A stretch of DNA of 64,000 bases, from contig NZ_BAAAUV010000018.1 in NCBI RefSeq assembly GCF_039534125.1, forward strand, positions 91,403 to 155,402, read 5' to 3'. Under the pieces are notes generated by a model that made no database searches, was not told where the DNA came from, and worked only from the letters and a program-made list of their open reading frames with translations. The translations under genes and the position numbers were made by a program. This DNA is from Actinocorallia longicatena. Lineage in GTDB: Bacteria > Actinomycetota > Actinomycetes > Streptosporangiales > Streptosporangiaceae. Within the stretch, counting starts at the first letter, position 1. Every line of letters begins with the position of its first letter. Positions 53,265 to 61,800 of the stretch are shown piece after piece.

Positions 53265-54170
53265 CTAGCCCATGGTCCGGGTGACGGCGGAGGTCCGCAG
53301 GTCGAGGGAGGTCACGCGGTTGCCGCCGGGGCCCGACCAGCCGCGGGTGCCGTGGGCGCGGTAGCGGATCTCCCAGCGCGTCTCGCGGAGCGTCACGAAG
53401 GCGCTGTAGGACTGGACCTGGGCCGACCGGTCGCGGACCAGGGTGCTCTCGCCCTGCCGGACGACGTCCGGGCTGAGCATCGAGGAGATGTCGCACAGCA
53501 CGGGCAGGGACCGGCCGCCGAGCCGGACGAACTGCGCCGCGGACGGGTCGTCGAGGGCCTTGTGCATGTGGCCGCAGAGGTAGCCGGTGATCGCGGGGTG
53601 GTCGCCGGCGAAGGCGTCCAGCTTCGCGGCGGGCTGGAGCGCGTTGCGGGCCGAGACGCCCAGCTCGCGCGGCGGGAAGTGGTTGACCAGCACGACCGGG
53701 CCGGGGGCGGCGCCGACGACGCCGTCCAGCCAGGTCCAGGTGGCGTCGGGGATCGTCCAGATCCCCTGGTCGCCGGTGAAGTCGTCGGCGGCGAAGGCGA
53801 CGAACCGGTAGCCCTTGACGTCGAGGAAGGTGTTGGCCGGGCGGCCGTAGACCTTCTCCCAGGTCTCGCGGGTGTGCACCGGCCGGTCCCTGACGTCGTG
53901 GTTGCCCATCGCCCACAGGTCCGGCGCGCCGCGTGCCGCCGCCGGCAGCCAGCCGAGGGCGTAGCGGTCCTCCGCGGCCCTGCCCCGGTCGGTGATGTCG
54001 CCGGTGTGGATGAGGGCGTCGGGGACCGGCACCAGGTTGTCGCGCAGATCGGCGGCCATGTGGTCGCCCTCGGCGTACGACCAGGGCCGGTACCCGAAAT
54101 GGGTGTCGCTGACATGGTGGACCAGCACCCCGTCGGACGGCGGCAGCGGCCACGGGCGCCGGGCGGTCAC
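53265..54170 (-). CDS. Calcineurin-like metallophosphoesterase
   Basis: 301 residues from GTG 54170, overlapping the preceding stop (GTGA). Motifs in order: HVSDTHFG (DxH), HTGDITDRG (GD), MGNHDV (GNHD), VLVNHFPP and CGHMHKA (GHxH). All metal ligands are present. The role may be phosphodiester or phosphomonoester hydrolysis. It is the fourth gene downstream of sbnA and could belong to the same transcript. Confidence 0.85.
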   Translation of the reverse strand: MTARRPWPLPPSDGVLVHHVSDTHFGYRPWSYAEGDHMAADLRDNLVPVPDALIHTGDITDRGRAAEDRYALGWLPAAARGAPDLWAMGNHDVRDRPVHTRETWEKVYGRPANTFLDVKGYRFVAFAADDFTGDQGIWTIPDATWTWLDGVVGAAPGPVVLVNHFPPRELGVSARNALQPAAKLDAFAGDHPAITGYLCGHMHKALDDPSAAQFVRLGGRSLPVLCDISSMLSPDVVRQGESTLVRDRSAQVQSYSAFVTLRETRWEIRYRAHGTRGWSGPGGNRVTSLDLRTSAVTRTMG

Positions 54171-54643
54171 AGCGGCCGGTACCGCACGGTGTAGAGCGCG
54201 GGCAGGCGCAGCGCCGCGGGACGGCCCACCGGCGTCCAGTTGACGGTCAGCAGCTGGCCCTTGGCCAGGTCGGCGTCGGACCAGGCCGCGGCGTCCCAGG
54301 TCCACGGCACGCGGGCGGTGATCGGCCCGTTGGCGTCGGCCCCGGTCGGCCGGGTCGTCCTCGCGGCGATGTCGGGGAACCCTTCGGGGCCCGTGCCCTT
54401 CTCCAGGACGCCCTTCCAGTACACGGTGTCGGAGGCGGCCAGGGAGAAGTACTCGAAGCTGACCGCCACGGACAGCACGCGCAGCGGGAACGGGGCGGCC
54501 ATCAGCGTGAACCGGGTCCCCTCCGCCACGGAGGGGCCGCCGTCCCAGGTCTGGATCCCGACCGAGAAGAGCAGGTCCTCCAGGGTCGGGATCTGCTCGC
54601 GGAGCACGGCGATCTGCGCCGCGAGCTCCTCGACGGTGGCCAT
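54167..54643 (-). CDS. Unknown protein coupled to sbnB
   Basis: 158 residues from ATG 54643, whose first base is shared with the sbnB stop (TGATG). A short helical start with heptad character (VEELAAQIAVLREQIPTLEDL) is followed by a beta-rich domain with many aromatics (FEYFSLAASDTVYWKGVL, VPWTWDAAAW). No signal peptide, no known motif. The tight coupling to sbnB and to the metallophosphoesterase suggests a role in the same pathway, but the function is not recognised. Confidence 0.55.
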   Translation of the reverse strand: MATVEELAAQIAVLREQIPTLEDLLFSVGIQTWDGGPSVAEGTRFTLMAAPFPLRVLSVAVSFEYFSLAASDTVYWKGVLEKGTGPEGFPDIAARTTRPTGADANGPITARVPWTWDAAAWSDADLAKGQLLTVNWTPVGRPAALRLPALYTVRYRPL

Positions 54644-55668
54644 CAGCCGTAGCGCTTCATCTCGTGGAAGAAGCCCGGGACGGTCTGCAGGTCCCCCGCG
54701 TCGGTGACCTCGTCGTAGACGTACTTGGCGACGGCCAGGTCGAGGACGCCCAGCCCGAACGGCGAGAAGATCACCGGACGGTCGGAGGGGGGAGTGGTCC
54801 GGCCCTCCAGCACGTCGTACAGGGTGCCGTCGACGAAGTCGCGGTTCCCGGTCTTCTGCTCGGCCAGGTGCGGGCTCGTGCCGGCCTTCAGGCAGTGGTC
54901 GACGTCGTCGACGACGTTGTAGGCCGACAGGATGATCTCGGGGGACAGGTCGCGCAGCGAGATGTGCAGGACCAGCGGGTTGTGGGCGAGCAGCCCGGGG
55001 TCGAGGATGTGCGGCTCGCCCGCGACGGTCGCCAGGACGATCAGGTCGGAGGAGGTGAACAGTTCCTCCGCGCTCTCGGCGATGGTGACCGGCCCGGTCT
55101 CGGTCCGCTCCAGGTAGCCCTTGAAGCCCTCGGCGTGCTCGGCCGACAGGTCGAAGATGCTCGAGGACTCGAACACCAGCCCGTTGCCGACCAGGTAGGT
55201 GTGCAGGTAGCGGGCGATGAGGCCGACGCCGACGAACCCGACCCTGCGGGGGGCGACGCCGCGCTTCTCCGCCAGCGTGACGGCCGCCAGCGCCGCCGAG
55301 GCCGCCGTCCGCGCCGCGCTGATGATCGAGCTCTCCAGGCAGGCGAACGGGTAGCCCGTCTCGGTGTCGTTGAGGATCAGCACGGCGCTGGCGCGCGGGA
55401 TGCCCGCGGCGACGTTCTCGGGGAACGAGGAGATCCACTTGATGCCGTGCACGTTGACCTCGCCCTTCACCGACGCGGGCAGCGCGATGATCCGGGACGA
55501 GGGACGGTCGGGGAAGCGCAGGAAGTAGGAGTCGGGGTTGACCGTCCGCGCCTCACCGTGCAGCCGGTAGGCCGCCTCGACCATCGCGGTGACCTGCTTC
55601 TCGCGTCCGTGCAGGGCACCGGCGACCTGCTCTCCCGAGACGACGGCGAACGAGGGGGGCTGGGTCAT
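54643..55668 (-). CDS. sbnB: 2,3-diaminopropionate biosynthesis protein SbnB
   Basis: 341 residues from ATG 55668. Ornithine cyclodeaminase/mu-crystallin family: FLRFPDRPSSRIIALPA, GIKWISSFPEN, NDTETGYPFACLESSIISAARTAA and the Rossmann motif VGFVGVGLIARYLH. SbnB oxidatively hydrolyses N-(1-amino-1-carboxyl-2-ethyl)-glutamate to L-2,3-diaminopropionate, 2-oxoglutarate and NADH. The pairing with SbnA just upstream makes this assignment firm. The product is a likely building block of the divergent NRPS. Confidence 0.9.
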   Translation of the reverse strand: MTQPPSFAVVSGEQVAGALHGREKQVTAMVEAAYRLHGEARTVNPDSYFLRFPDRPSSRIIALPASVKGEVNVHGIKWISSFPENVAAGIPRASAVLILNDTETGYPFACLESSIISAARTAASAALAAVTLAEKRGVAPRRVGFVGVGLIARYLHTYLVGNGLVFESSSIFDLSAEHAEGFKGYLERTETGPVTIAESAEELFTSSDLIVLATVAGEPHILDPGLLAHNPLVLHISLRDLSPEIILSAYNVVDDVDHCLKAGTSPHLAEQKTGNRDFVDGTLYDVLEGRTTPPSDRPVIFSPFGLGVLDLAVAKYVYDEVTDAGDLQTVPGFFHEMKRYG

Positions 55669-55718
55669 GGGTGAGGCTCCAGGGTGGATGGGACGAGTGA
55701 GGATCCGGTCGTGGGGAT

Positions 55719-56672
55719 CTAGCGGTCGAGATGGCTGAAGTGCTCGTTCAGCCACCCCTCCTCGTAGATCGAGTCGAGGTAGCGCTCGCCGAGGTCGGGT
55801 GAGATCGCGACCGCGACGGGCTCCGCCCCGGGGTACTTCTCGTTCAGCCAGCGGACGGCGCCGCTGACGACCGTGCCGGTCGAGCCGCCGAACAGGAAGC
55901 CCCGCGAGGCCAGGCTATGACATGTCCGGATCGTGTCGGGTTCGGGGACGTGGACGACGTCGTCGATGTAGGACTCGTCGACCAGTTCGGGACGGGTGCT
56001 CGTGCCCAGGCCGGGGACCATACGGCGCTCGGGGATCCCGCCGAAGGTCACGGAGCCGACCGCGTCGATCGCGACGATCGTCACCGGCTTGTCGTGTTCC
56101 TTGAAATAGCGCGCGCAGCCCATCAGGGTTCCCGTGGTGCCCGCGCCGACGAACAGGACGTCGAGGTCGGGGAAGGCGCGGGCGATGGCCGGCGCGGTGT
56201 GCCGGTAGTGCGCGCGCCAGTTGTTCGGATTGGCGTACTGGTTGAGCCACACGTACTTCTCGCTGGAGCCGACGAGGTCGCGCACGTAACGGATCCGGCT
56301 TTCGAGGAATCCGCCGTTCGCGTCCTGCTGGCTGATGACGCGGACCTCCGCGCCCAGCGACCGCATGACCCGCTGCGAGGCCGTGTTGCACCGCGGATCG
56401 GTGATGCAGAGGAACCGGTAGCCCTTGCTGGCGGCGATCGTGGCCAGGGCGATGCCCAGGTTGCCCGACGACGACTCGACCAGCACCGATCCCTCGGTGA
56501 TCACCCCGCTGCGCTCCGCGGCGGCCACCATCTCTGCGGCGGCCTTGAGCTTCACCGAGCCGGCGAAGTTGAACCCCTCGCACTTCAAGTACAGCGGGGA
56601 TCCGACGATCGACCGGAGGTCGACGTACAGATCCTCGACATTGAACTCTTGTGGGGAGCTGATAATAGGCAC
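55719..56672 (-). CDS. sbnA: 2,3-diaminopropionate biosynthesis protein SbnA
   Basis: 317 residues from ATG 56672. Cysteine-synthase-like PLP enzyme: the PLP lysine is in NFAGSVKLKAAAEM, the substrate loop in ESSSGNLGIAL, and the phosphate loop in GAGTTGTLMG. SbnA condenses O-phospho-L-serine with L-glutamate to give the substrate of SbnB. It is divergent from the adenylation protein, with a 345-bp regulatory region between. Confidence 0.9.
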   Translation of the reverse strand: MPIISSPQEFNVEDLYVDLRSIVGSPLYLKCEGFNFAGSVKLKAAAEMVAAAERSGVITEGSVLVESSSGNLGIALATIAASKGYRFLCITDPRCNTASQRVMRSLGAEVRVISQQDANGGFLESRIRYVRDLVGSSEKYVWLNQYANPNNWRAHYRHTAPAIARAFPDLDVLFVGAGTTGTLMGCARYFKEHDKPVTIVAIDAVGSVTFGGIPERRMVPGLGTSTRPELVDESYIDDVVHVPEPDTIRTCHSLASRGFLFGGSTGTVVSGAVRWLNEKYPGAEPVAVAISPDLGERYLDSIYEEGWLNEHFSHLDR

Positions 56673-56753
56673 GTTGCCGACACCTTCTGCATGACAACAA
56701 CCAAATTTATTGAATACCGGTCAGAGAGTCGGTCGAAAACGATTCCGCGCGCC

Positions 56754-56768
56754 AGAGCAGTCTGCTCT
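56754..56768. promoter_or_regulatory. 15-bp palindrome, sbnA side
   Basis: AGAGCAG-T-CTGCTCT, perfect 7-bp arms, 82 bp upstream of the sbnA start. Candidate regulator site. Confidence 0.45.
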
Positions 56769-56911
56769 CAGGATTCATGGCCGCGCACCTTCAGCCTATG
56801 AATTCTTCAAGTATTCACCCCGTGGCTGAAAGCTGAGACCTTTGCCCGTTGGTCTCCGCCGGCGTTCCGAAACCCTCGTGTCGCGTTTCCTCTCTTTGTG
56901 GCGTGACCCTG

Positions 56912-56928
56912 ATCACCGTGGCGGTGAT
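56912..56928. promoter_or_regulatory. 17-bp palindrome, adenylation-gene side
   Basis: ATCACCG-TGG-CGGTGAT, perfect 7-bp arms, 90 bp before the adenylation gene. Candidate regulator site. Confidence 0.45.
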
Positions 56929-57017
56929 TACCGTACAGTAGGGCAAGTTGGGCTGCAAGCCCCGTTATCCTCTTAAGAACCCATAAGGGCGAATGACTCC
57001 GGACTAGGAGCGGTTTC

Positions 57018-58481
57018 GTGACGATCTTGGATGGTCTGCTCGGCGTGGAAGAGCTGCCGAGGCTGACGATCTCTCCCGCGGAGATCGAGCGGGCGCGGGG
57101 CCTGGCCATGAGCCGGGACCACCAGGTCGACCTCACCGAGGCCGTCATCACCAGGGTCGAGCGCATCGCCGCAGCTCAGGACCGTCCCGCGGTGCGGGAC
57201 GAGGCGCGGGCGCTCACCTATGCGCAACTGGCGGAGGAATCACGCCGGATCGCGACCCTCCTGGAGGGCGCCGGGGTGCGGCCGGGCGACGTCGTCGCCG
57301 TCGGCGGTGTACGGAGCGTGAGCGTCATCGCCGCGTTCCTCGCGCTGGAACTGCTCGGCGCGCTGTACGTGCCGGCCGACACGATCTGGCCCGCCAACCG
57401 CGTCGCCGACGTGCTGGAGCAGGCCGGGGTGCGGGTGCTGTTCAACACCGACCCCGGCGAGATCACCCCGGTGCTGGCCGAGGGCGCGGCCAAGGCCGGT
57501 GTCTCGATCGTCAGGTCCGCGCAGGTCGCGAGCTGTGAGCCGTGGGCGGGACCGGCCCGGCTGGACTCGCTCGACCAGCCCCGGTACGTGCTGTTCACCT
57601 CGGGTTCGACCGGCAAGCCCAAGGGCGCGGTCGTCGAGCACCAGGGCATGGTCAACCACCTCTACGCCAAGATCGTCGACCTCGGCATGACGGAGGACGA
57701 CGTCGTCGCCCAGACCGCGCCGCTCGGCTTCGACATCTCCATCTGGCAGATGATCTGCCCGCTGATCAACGGCGGCCAGGTCCATGTCATCAGCGACGAG
57801 ACCTCCTATGACTCGGTGGCGTTCGCCCAGGTCATCGACGCCCAGGCCATCACTATCGTCGAGCTCGTGCCCACGATGGTCCGGCTGCTCCTGGACGATC
57901 TCGCCGCCCAGGAGGGCAACCAGATCGCTGGCCTGCGCTGGATGCTCGCCACCGGCGAGGAACTCCCCGGCGAGGTCGCCCGCCGCTGGCTGACCGAGAT
58001 GCCCCAGGCCGGGCTCGTCAACGCCTACGGCCCGACCGAGTGCTCCGACGACGTCACCCACCACACCGTCACGCTGAGTGATCTGGAGCTGCTGCGGCTG
58101 CCGATCGGCACCCCGGTCGTCAACACCCGGCTCTACGTGCTCCGCAAGGAGGACGACCGCTGGTTCGCCTGCGACAGGGGAGAGACCGGAGAGCTGTTCG
58201 TGGGTGGCACCGGCGTCGGCCGCGGCTACCTGTCCAACCATGACAAGACCCGTGACGCCTTCTTCGCCGACCCCTTCGAGGAGACCCTGACCAGGCGTTT
58301 GTACCGGACGGGCGACGCGGTCAAGGTGCTGCCGTCCGGTCCGCTGCAGTACCTCGGCCGGGTCGACCGGCAGGTGAAGATCTCCGGTGTCCGGATGGAA
58401 CTGGGCGAGATCGAGGCCGTGCTGCAGCGTCATCCGAGCGTCGGCGCTGTGGCCGTAGTGGTTCACGAGATCGGTTTGTAA
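57018..58481 (+). CDS. Free-standing NRPS adenylation core, ending after motif A8
   Basis: 487 residues from GTG 57018 (AGGAG seven bases upstream). Motifs A2 LGALYVPAD, A3 FTSGSTGKPKG, A4 FDISIWQ, A5 NAYGPTEC, A6 GELFVGGTGVGRGYL, A7 YRTGD and A8 GRVDRQVKISGVRMELGEIE are all good. The protein then stops about 20 residues later, so A9 and A10 with the catalytic lysine are missing. Binding-pocket residues by alignment to GrsA-PheA: D-I-W-E-L-T-A-D-D. The acidic 278 and 330/331 positions suit a cationic substrate such as 2,3-diaminopropionate. The missing part is present in the next gene. Confidence 0.85.
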   Translation: MTILDGLLGVEELPRLTISPAEIERARGLAMSRDHQVDLTEAVITRVERIAAAQDRPAVRDEARALTYAQLAEESRRIATLLEGAGVRPGDVVAVGGVRSVSVIAAFLALELLGALYVPADTIWPANRVADVLEQAGVRVLFNTDPGEITPVLAEGAAKAGVSIVRSAQVASCEPWAGPARLDSLDQPRYVLFTSGSTGKPKGAVVEHQGMVNHLYAKIVDLGMTEDDVVAQTAPLGFDISIWQMICPLINGGQVHVISDETSYDSVAFAQVIDAQAITIVELVPTMVRLLLDDLAAQEGNQIAGLRWMLATGEELPGEVARRWLTEMPQAGLVNAYGPTECSDDVTHHTVTLSDLELLRLPIGTPVVNTRLYVLRKEDDRWFACDRGETGELFVGGTGVGRGYLSNHDKTRDAFFADPFEETLTRRLYRTGDAVKVLPSGPLQYLGRVDRQVKISGVRMELGEIEAVLQRHPSVGAVAVVVHEIGL

Positions 58482-58494
58482 CGAGAGTGATAGT

Positions 58495-58512
58495 TTCGGG
58501 CCCTTGCCCGAA
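58495..58512. terminator. Hairpin behind the adenylation core gene
   Basis: TTCGGGC-CCTT-GCCCGAA, perfect 7-bp arms; no T-run follows, so termination may be partial. Confidence 0.4.
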
Positions 58513-58626
58513 TCGTTAGGCTTCCGCTGGCCGGTTCAGGGCCCTCGACGGCTTGTCATCTGTAGCGTAACGGACACGTGATCATCGGTGTCTGACGGGC
58601 GTTTCTTGTCACAGGAGTGAGCAATC

Positions 58627-58686
58627 GTGCCCGTTAAGTTCCACTTATGGGGGGATTGCGAAGCATGTTGCCCCCTGGTTAACTGA
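58627..58686 (+). CDS. Possible 19-residue leader peptide with CEACC
   Basis: GTG 58627 to TGA 58684-58686, with AGGAG nine bases upstream. The peptide is MPVKFHLWGDCEACCPLVN. Three Cys near the end recall the Cys-rich uORFs used for cysteine-responsive attenuation in mycobacteria. It lies 200 bp before the NRPS start. Coding is unproven. Confidence 0.35.
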   Translation: MPVKFHLWGDCEACCPLVN

Positions 58687-58887
58687 GCCCCCACTACCAA
58701 TCAGTAAGGTCGCCGGAGGGCTGCCGATTGGGGCGCGGCGTCGTCAAACGGGCGGCGAAATTGATGACGGCCGCGTGCGGGAAACGTAATGCGGGGAAAG
58801 GGGCATTGGTCGAAGTCTGTTCTTTTCGCGACTGAACTCCTGCATCCAGAACTTCCACTCCCCGAACCGCGAAAGCGATTCCCCCAA

Positions 58888-61800
58888 ATGCCTTCTTCCG
58901 AGATTTTCATGGACGCGGTTTCGACGGACACGGTTTCGAATGACTCGGTGCTACCTCTCTCCGCCGCGCAGCAGAGCGTGTGGTTCGCGCAGCAGTTCAG
59001 TCCGCAGACTCCCCTCTATGTCGCCCAGTACCTCGAGATCAAAGGACCGTTCGACACCGAACTGTTCAACCGTGTCGCGGAAGCGGGCGGCTCGGAGGCC
59101 GAGGTTCTCAATTTCCGGCTCGTCGAGCTGGAAGGCGTCCCCCACCAGCGCATCGGCTACGGCGAGATCCCCCCGCACGAGACGATCGACTTCTCCGCCG
59201 AGCCCGACCCGGTCAAGGCCGCCAGGGCCTGGATCGACGACGACCTGACCAGCCCGATCGACCTGTTCCGCGACCGGCTCTACATCAGCGTCTTCCTGCG
59301 GCTCGGCCCCGAGCTGCACTGGTGGTACGTGCGCTGCCACCACATCGTCATGGACGGATTCACCGGGGCCAAGACCTACGAGCGCGCCGCCGAGATCTAC
59401 AACGAGCTCGCCGCCGGCGGCCCGTACGTCCCCAAGAAGCACGGCGACTACCGGGCCCTGCTCGCCGAGCAGCACGAATACCGTCAGTCGGCCCGCTACC
59501 AGGCCGAACGTGAGTACTGGTTGGAACGGTTCGCCGACCGTCCCGAGGTCGTCGCGCTGACCGACCGCGACGCCGCCGACCCCGCGATCCACTTCCATCA
59601 GGCCGGCACCGCGCTCGGCGACGAGGAGACCGCCGCCTACGCCGCGGCCGCCCGGCGGTTCCGGGTCGGCAGTCCGGTCCTGGCGATCGCCGCGACGGCG
59701 CTGTACTGCGCGAAGATGACCGGCACCGACGATGTGATCATCGGTCTCGCGGTCTCGGGCCGCACCTCGCACCTGGCGAAGGAGACCCCCGCGCACCAGG
59801 CGTCGATCCTGCCGCTGCGCCTGGCGGTGCGCCCGGAGATGACCGTCGAGGAACTCGCGCGCTCGGTCTCCCGCACCACCGCCCGGCTGCTGCGCAACCA
59901 GCGGTACCGGCGCGAGGACCTGATCCGCGACCTGCGCCTCATCGGCCGCCGCATCCACGGCCCCGTCGTCAACGTCCTCGCCTTCGACTACGGCGACATC
60001 GCCTTCGGCGCCGCGCGCGGCACCCAGAACATCGTCACCACGAGCCCGGTCGAGGACCTGGCGATCAACATCTACGACAGCGCGGACGGCAGGGGCTCCC
60101 GGTTCGAGTTCGTCGCCCATCCCGAGCTCTACACCGAGGCCGAGACCGCGGCGCATCACGAGCGCTATGTCCGCCTCCTGCGGGCCGTCGTGGCCGCCGA
60201 GACGACCGACACTCTCGACACCCTGCTCATGCTCGCCGACGACGCTCCGGTCCTCACCGCCACGGTGACCGCGGACCTCGCGGAGCAGGCACCCGCTGAC
60301 GCGCGTGCTCTGGTCGTCGACGCGATGAACCACCCCCTTCCGATCGGCGGCCGAGGCCGCCTCGCGTTCCTGCCCGGTCCTTCCAGCGCCCGCTCCGGCG
60401 AACGCTTCACAGCTCCCACGACGTCCAGCGCCACGGCCGCCGAAAGTGTCACACCGGACGGACTGCACGTCACGAACCGTCCCGCCCGCTGGACCCACGA
60501 CGGCACGCTGGAGCTGCTCCCGCTGCCCAGGGCGGCGGAGCCGGGCGGCAAGCGCCTCGTCGCCTACGTGGTCCCCGCGCCCGGGTCGGAGATCAGCGCG
60601 GAGGAGCTGCGGGCGTTCGTCTCCGAGCACCTGCCGAACGCGATGATCCCGTCGGCGTTCGTCGTCCTGGACGAGCTGCCGCTGACCGCCAACGGCAAGG
60701 TCGACACCAAGCACCTGCCCGCTCCCGACTTCGGGACGGCGCCCGCGGTGGCCTACCGGGCGCCGCGCACCCCGCAGGAGGAGGTCCTGGCCGCGGTCTT
60801 CGCCGAGCTGCTGGGCACCGAGCGGATCGGGATCGACGACGACTTCTTCGAGCTGGGCGGCAACTCCCTCACCGCGATGCGCGTGATCGCCAAGGCGCGG
60901 GCGGCGCTGGGCGTCGAGCTCGCGGTGCGGACCCTGTTCGAGACGCCGACCGTCGCGGGGCTGTCCGCCCTGCTGGAAGGAGCAGCTCCGGCCCGTCCGG
61001 CGCTGGTGGCCGCCGAGCGGCCCGCCCGGCTTCCGCTGTCCTACGCCCAGCAGCGGCTGTGGTTCCTCAACCGGTTCGAGGGTCCTTCGGCGACCTACAA
61101 CCTGCCGATCGCGCTGCGGCTGACGGGACCGCTGGACGCCGCCGCGCTCCAGGCGGCCCTCGCGGACGTGGTGGGACGGCACGAGTCGCTGCGGACGATC
61201 TTCCCGGACTCCGGCGGGACGCCCCGCCAGCAGATCCTCGACACCGCCGTCGCCGCCCCGCGCGTCCAGGTCACGGACGTGAGCGAGGCGTCCCTGCCGA
61301 TCGCGCTGGCCCAGGCCGCCGGGTACGGTTTCGACATCGCGGTCGAGCCCCCGCTGCGCGCCCACCTGTTCCGGCTCGCGCCCGATCTGCATGTCGCCGT
61401 GCTGGTCCTGCACCATGTGGCGGGTGACGGCTGGTCGATGGCGCCCCTGGCCGGCGACATCTTCACCGCCTACGCCGCCCGGCTCGGCGGGACGGCCCCC
61501 GCCTGGGTGCCGCTGCGCGTCCAGTACGCCGACTACACGCTCTGGCAGCAGGAACTGTTCGGCGCGGAGGACGATGAGGAGAGCCTGCTCCACCGCCAGA
61601 TCGCCTACTGGCGCGCGGCGCTGGCCGGGCTGCCCGAGCAGCTCGACCTGCCCGCCGACCGGCCGCGTCCCGACCAGGCGTCCTACCGGGGCGGCACGGT
61701 CCGCCGGACCCTGGACGCCGCGGTCCACGCCCGGGTCCTGGAGGCCGCCCGGGAGACCGGCGCCTCACCGTTCATGGTGGTCCAGGCCGTCTACGCCGCG

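Larger units (their letters stand above)
56673..57017. other. Divergent control region between sbnA and the NRPS genes
   Basis: 345 bp without a gene and clearly poorer in G/C than its surroundings. It holds two perfect inverted repeats (56754-56768 and 56912-56928, listed separately). The ribosome site AGGAG (57006-57010) of the adenylation gene is at the right end. No complete iron box was seen. Confidence 0.6.
58482..58887. other. Leader region between adenylation core and NRPS genes
   Basis: 406 bp, AT-richer than the genes. A 7-bp-arm hairpin TTCGGGC-CCTT-GCCCGAA (58495-58512) lies 14 bp after the adenylation stop. A 19-codon frame with a ribosome site is at 58627-58686. An imperfect hairpin (CCAATC 58697-58702 / GATTGG 58726-58731) follows it. 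This suggests that the NRPS has its own promoter and possibly leader-based control. Confidence 0.5.

Noticed and set aside
58513..58530. TTAGGCT as an IdeR/DmdR iron box
   Set aside because: Only a half-site; the other half of the 19-bp symmetric box is absent.
58482..58600. A frameshift hiding the missing A9-A10 part of the free adenylation protein
   Set aside because: None of the three frames after 58481 encodes anything resembling the A-sub lobe, and hairpin and leader features start right away.
58951..61728. A 925-codon open frame on the minus strand through the NRPS
   Set aside because: It is antisense to well-conserved C and PCP motifs read on the plus strand; long antisense frames are an expected by-product of the high G/C at third positions.
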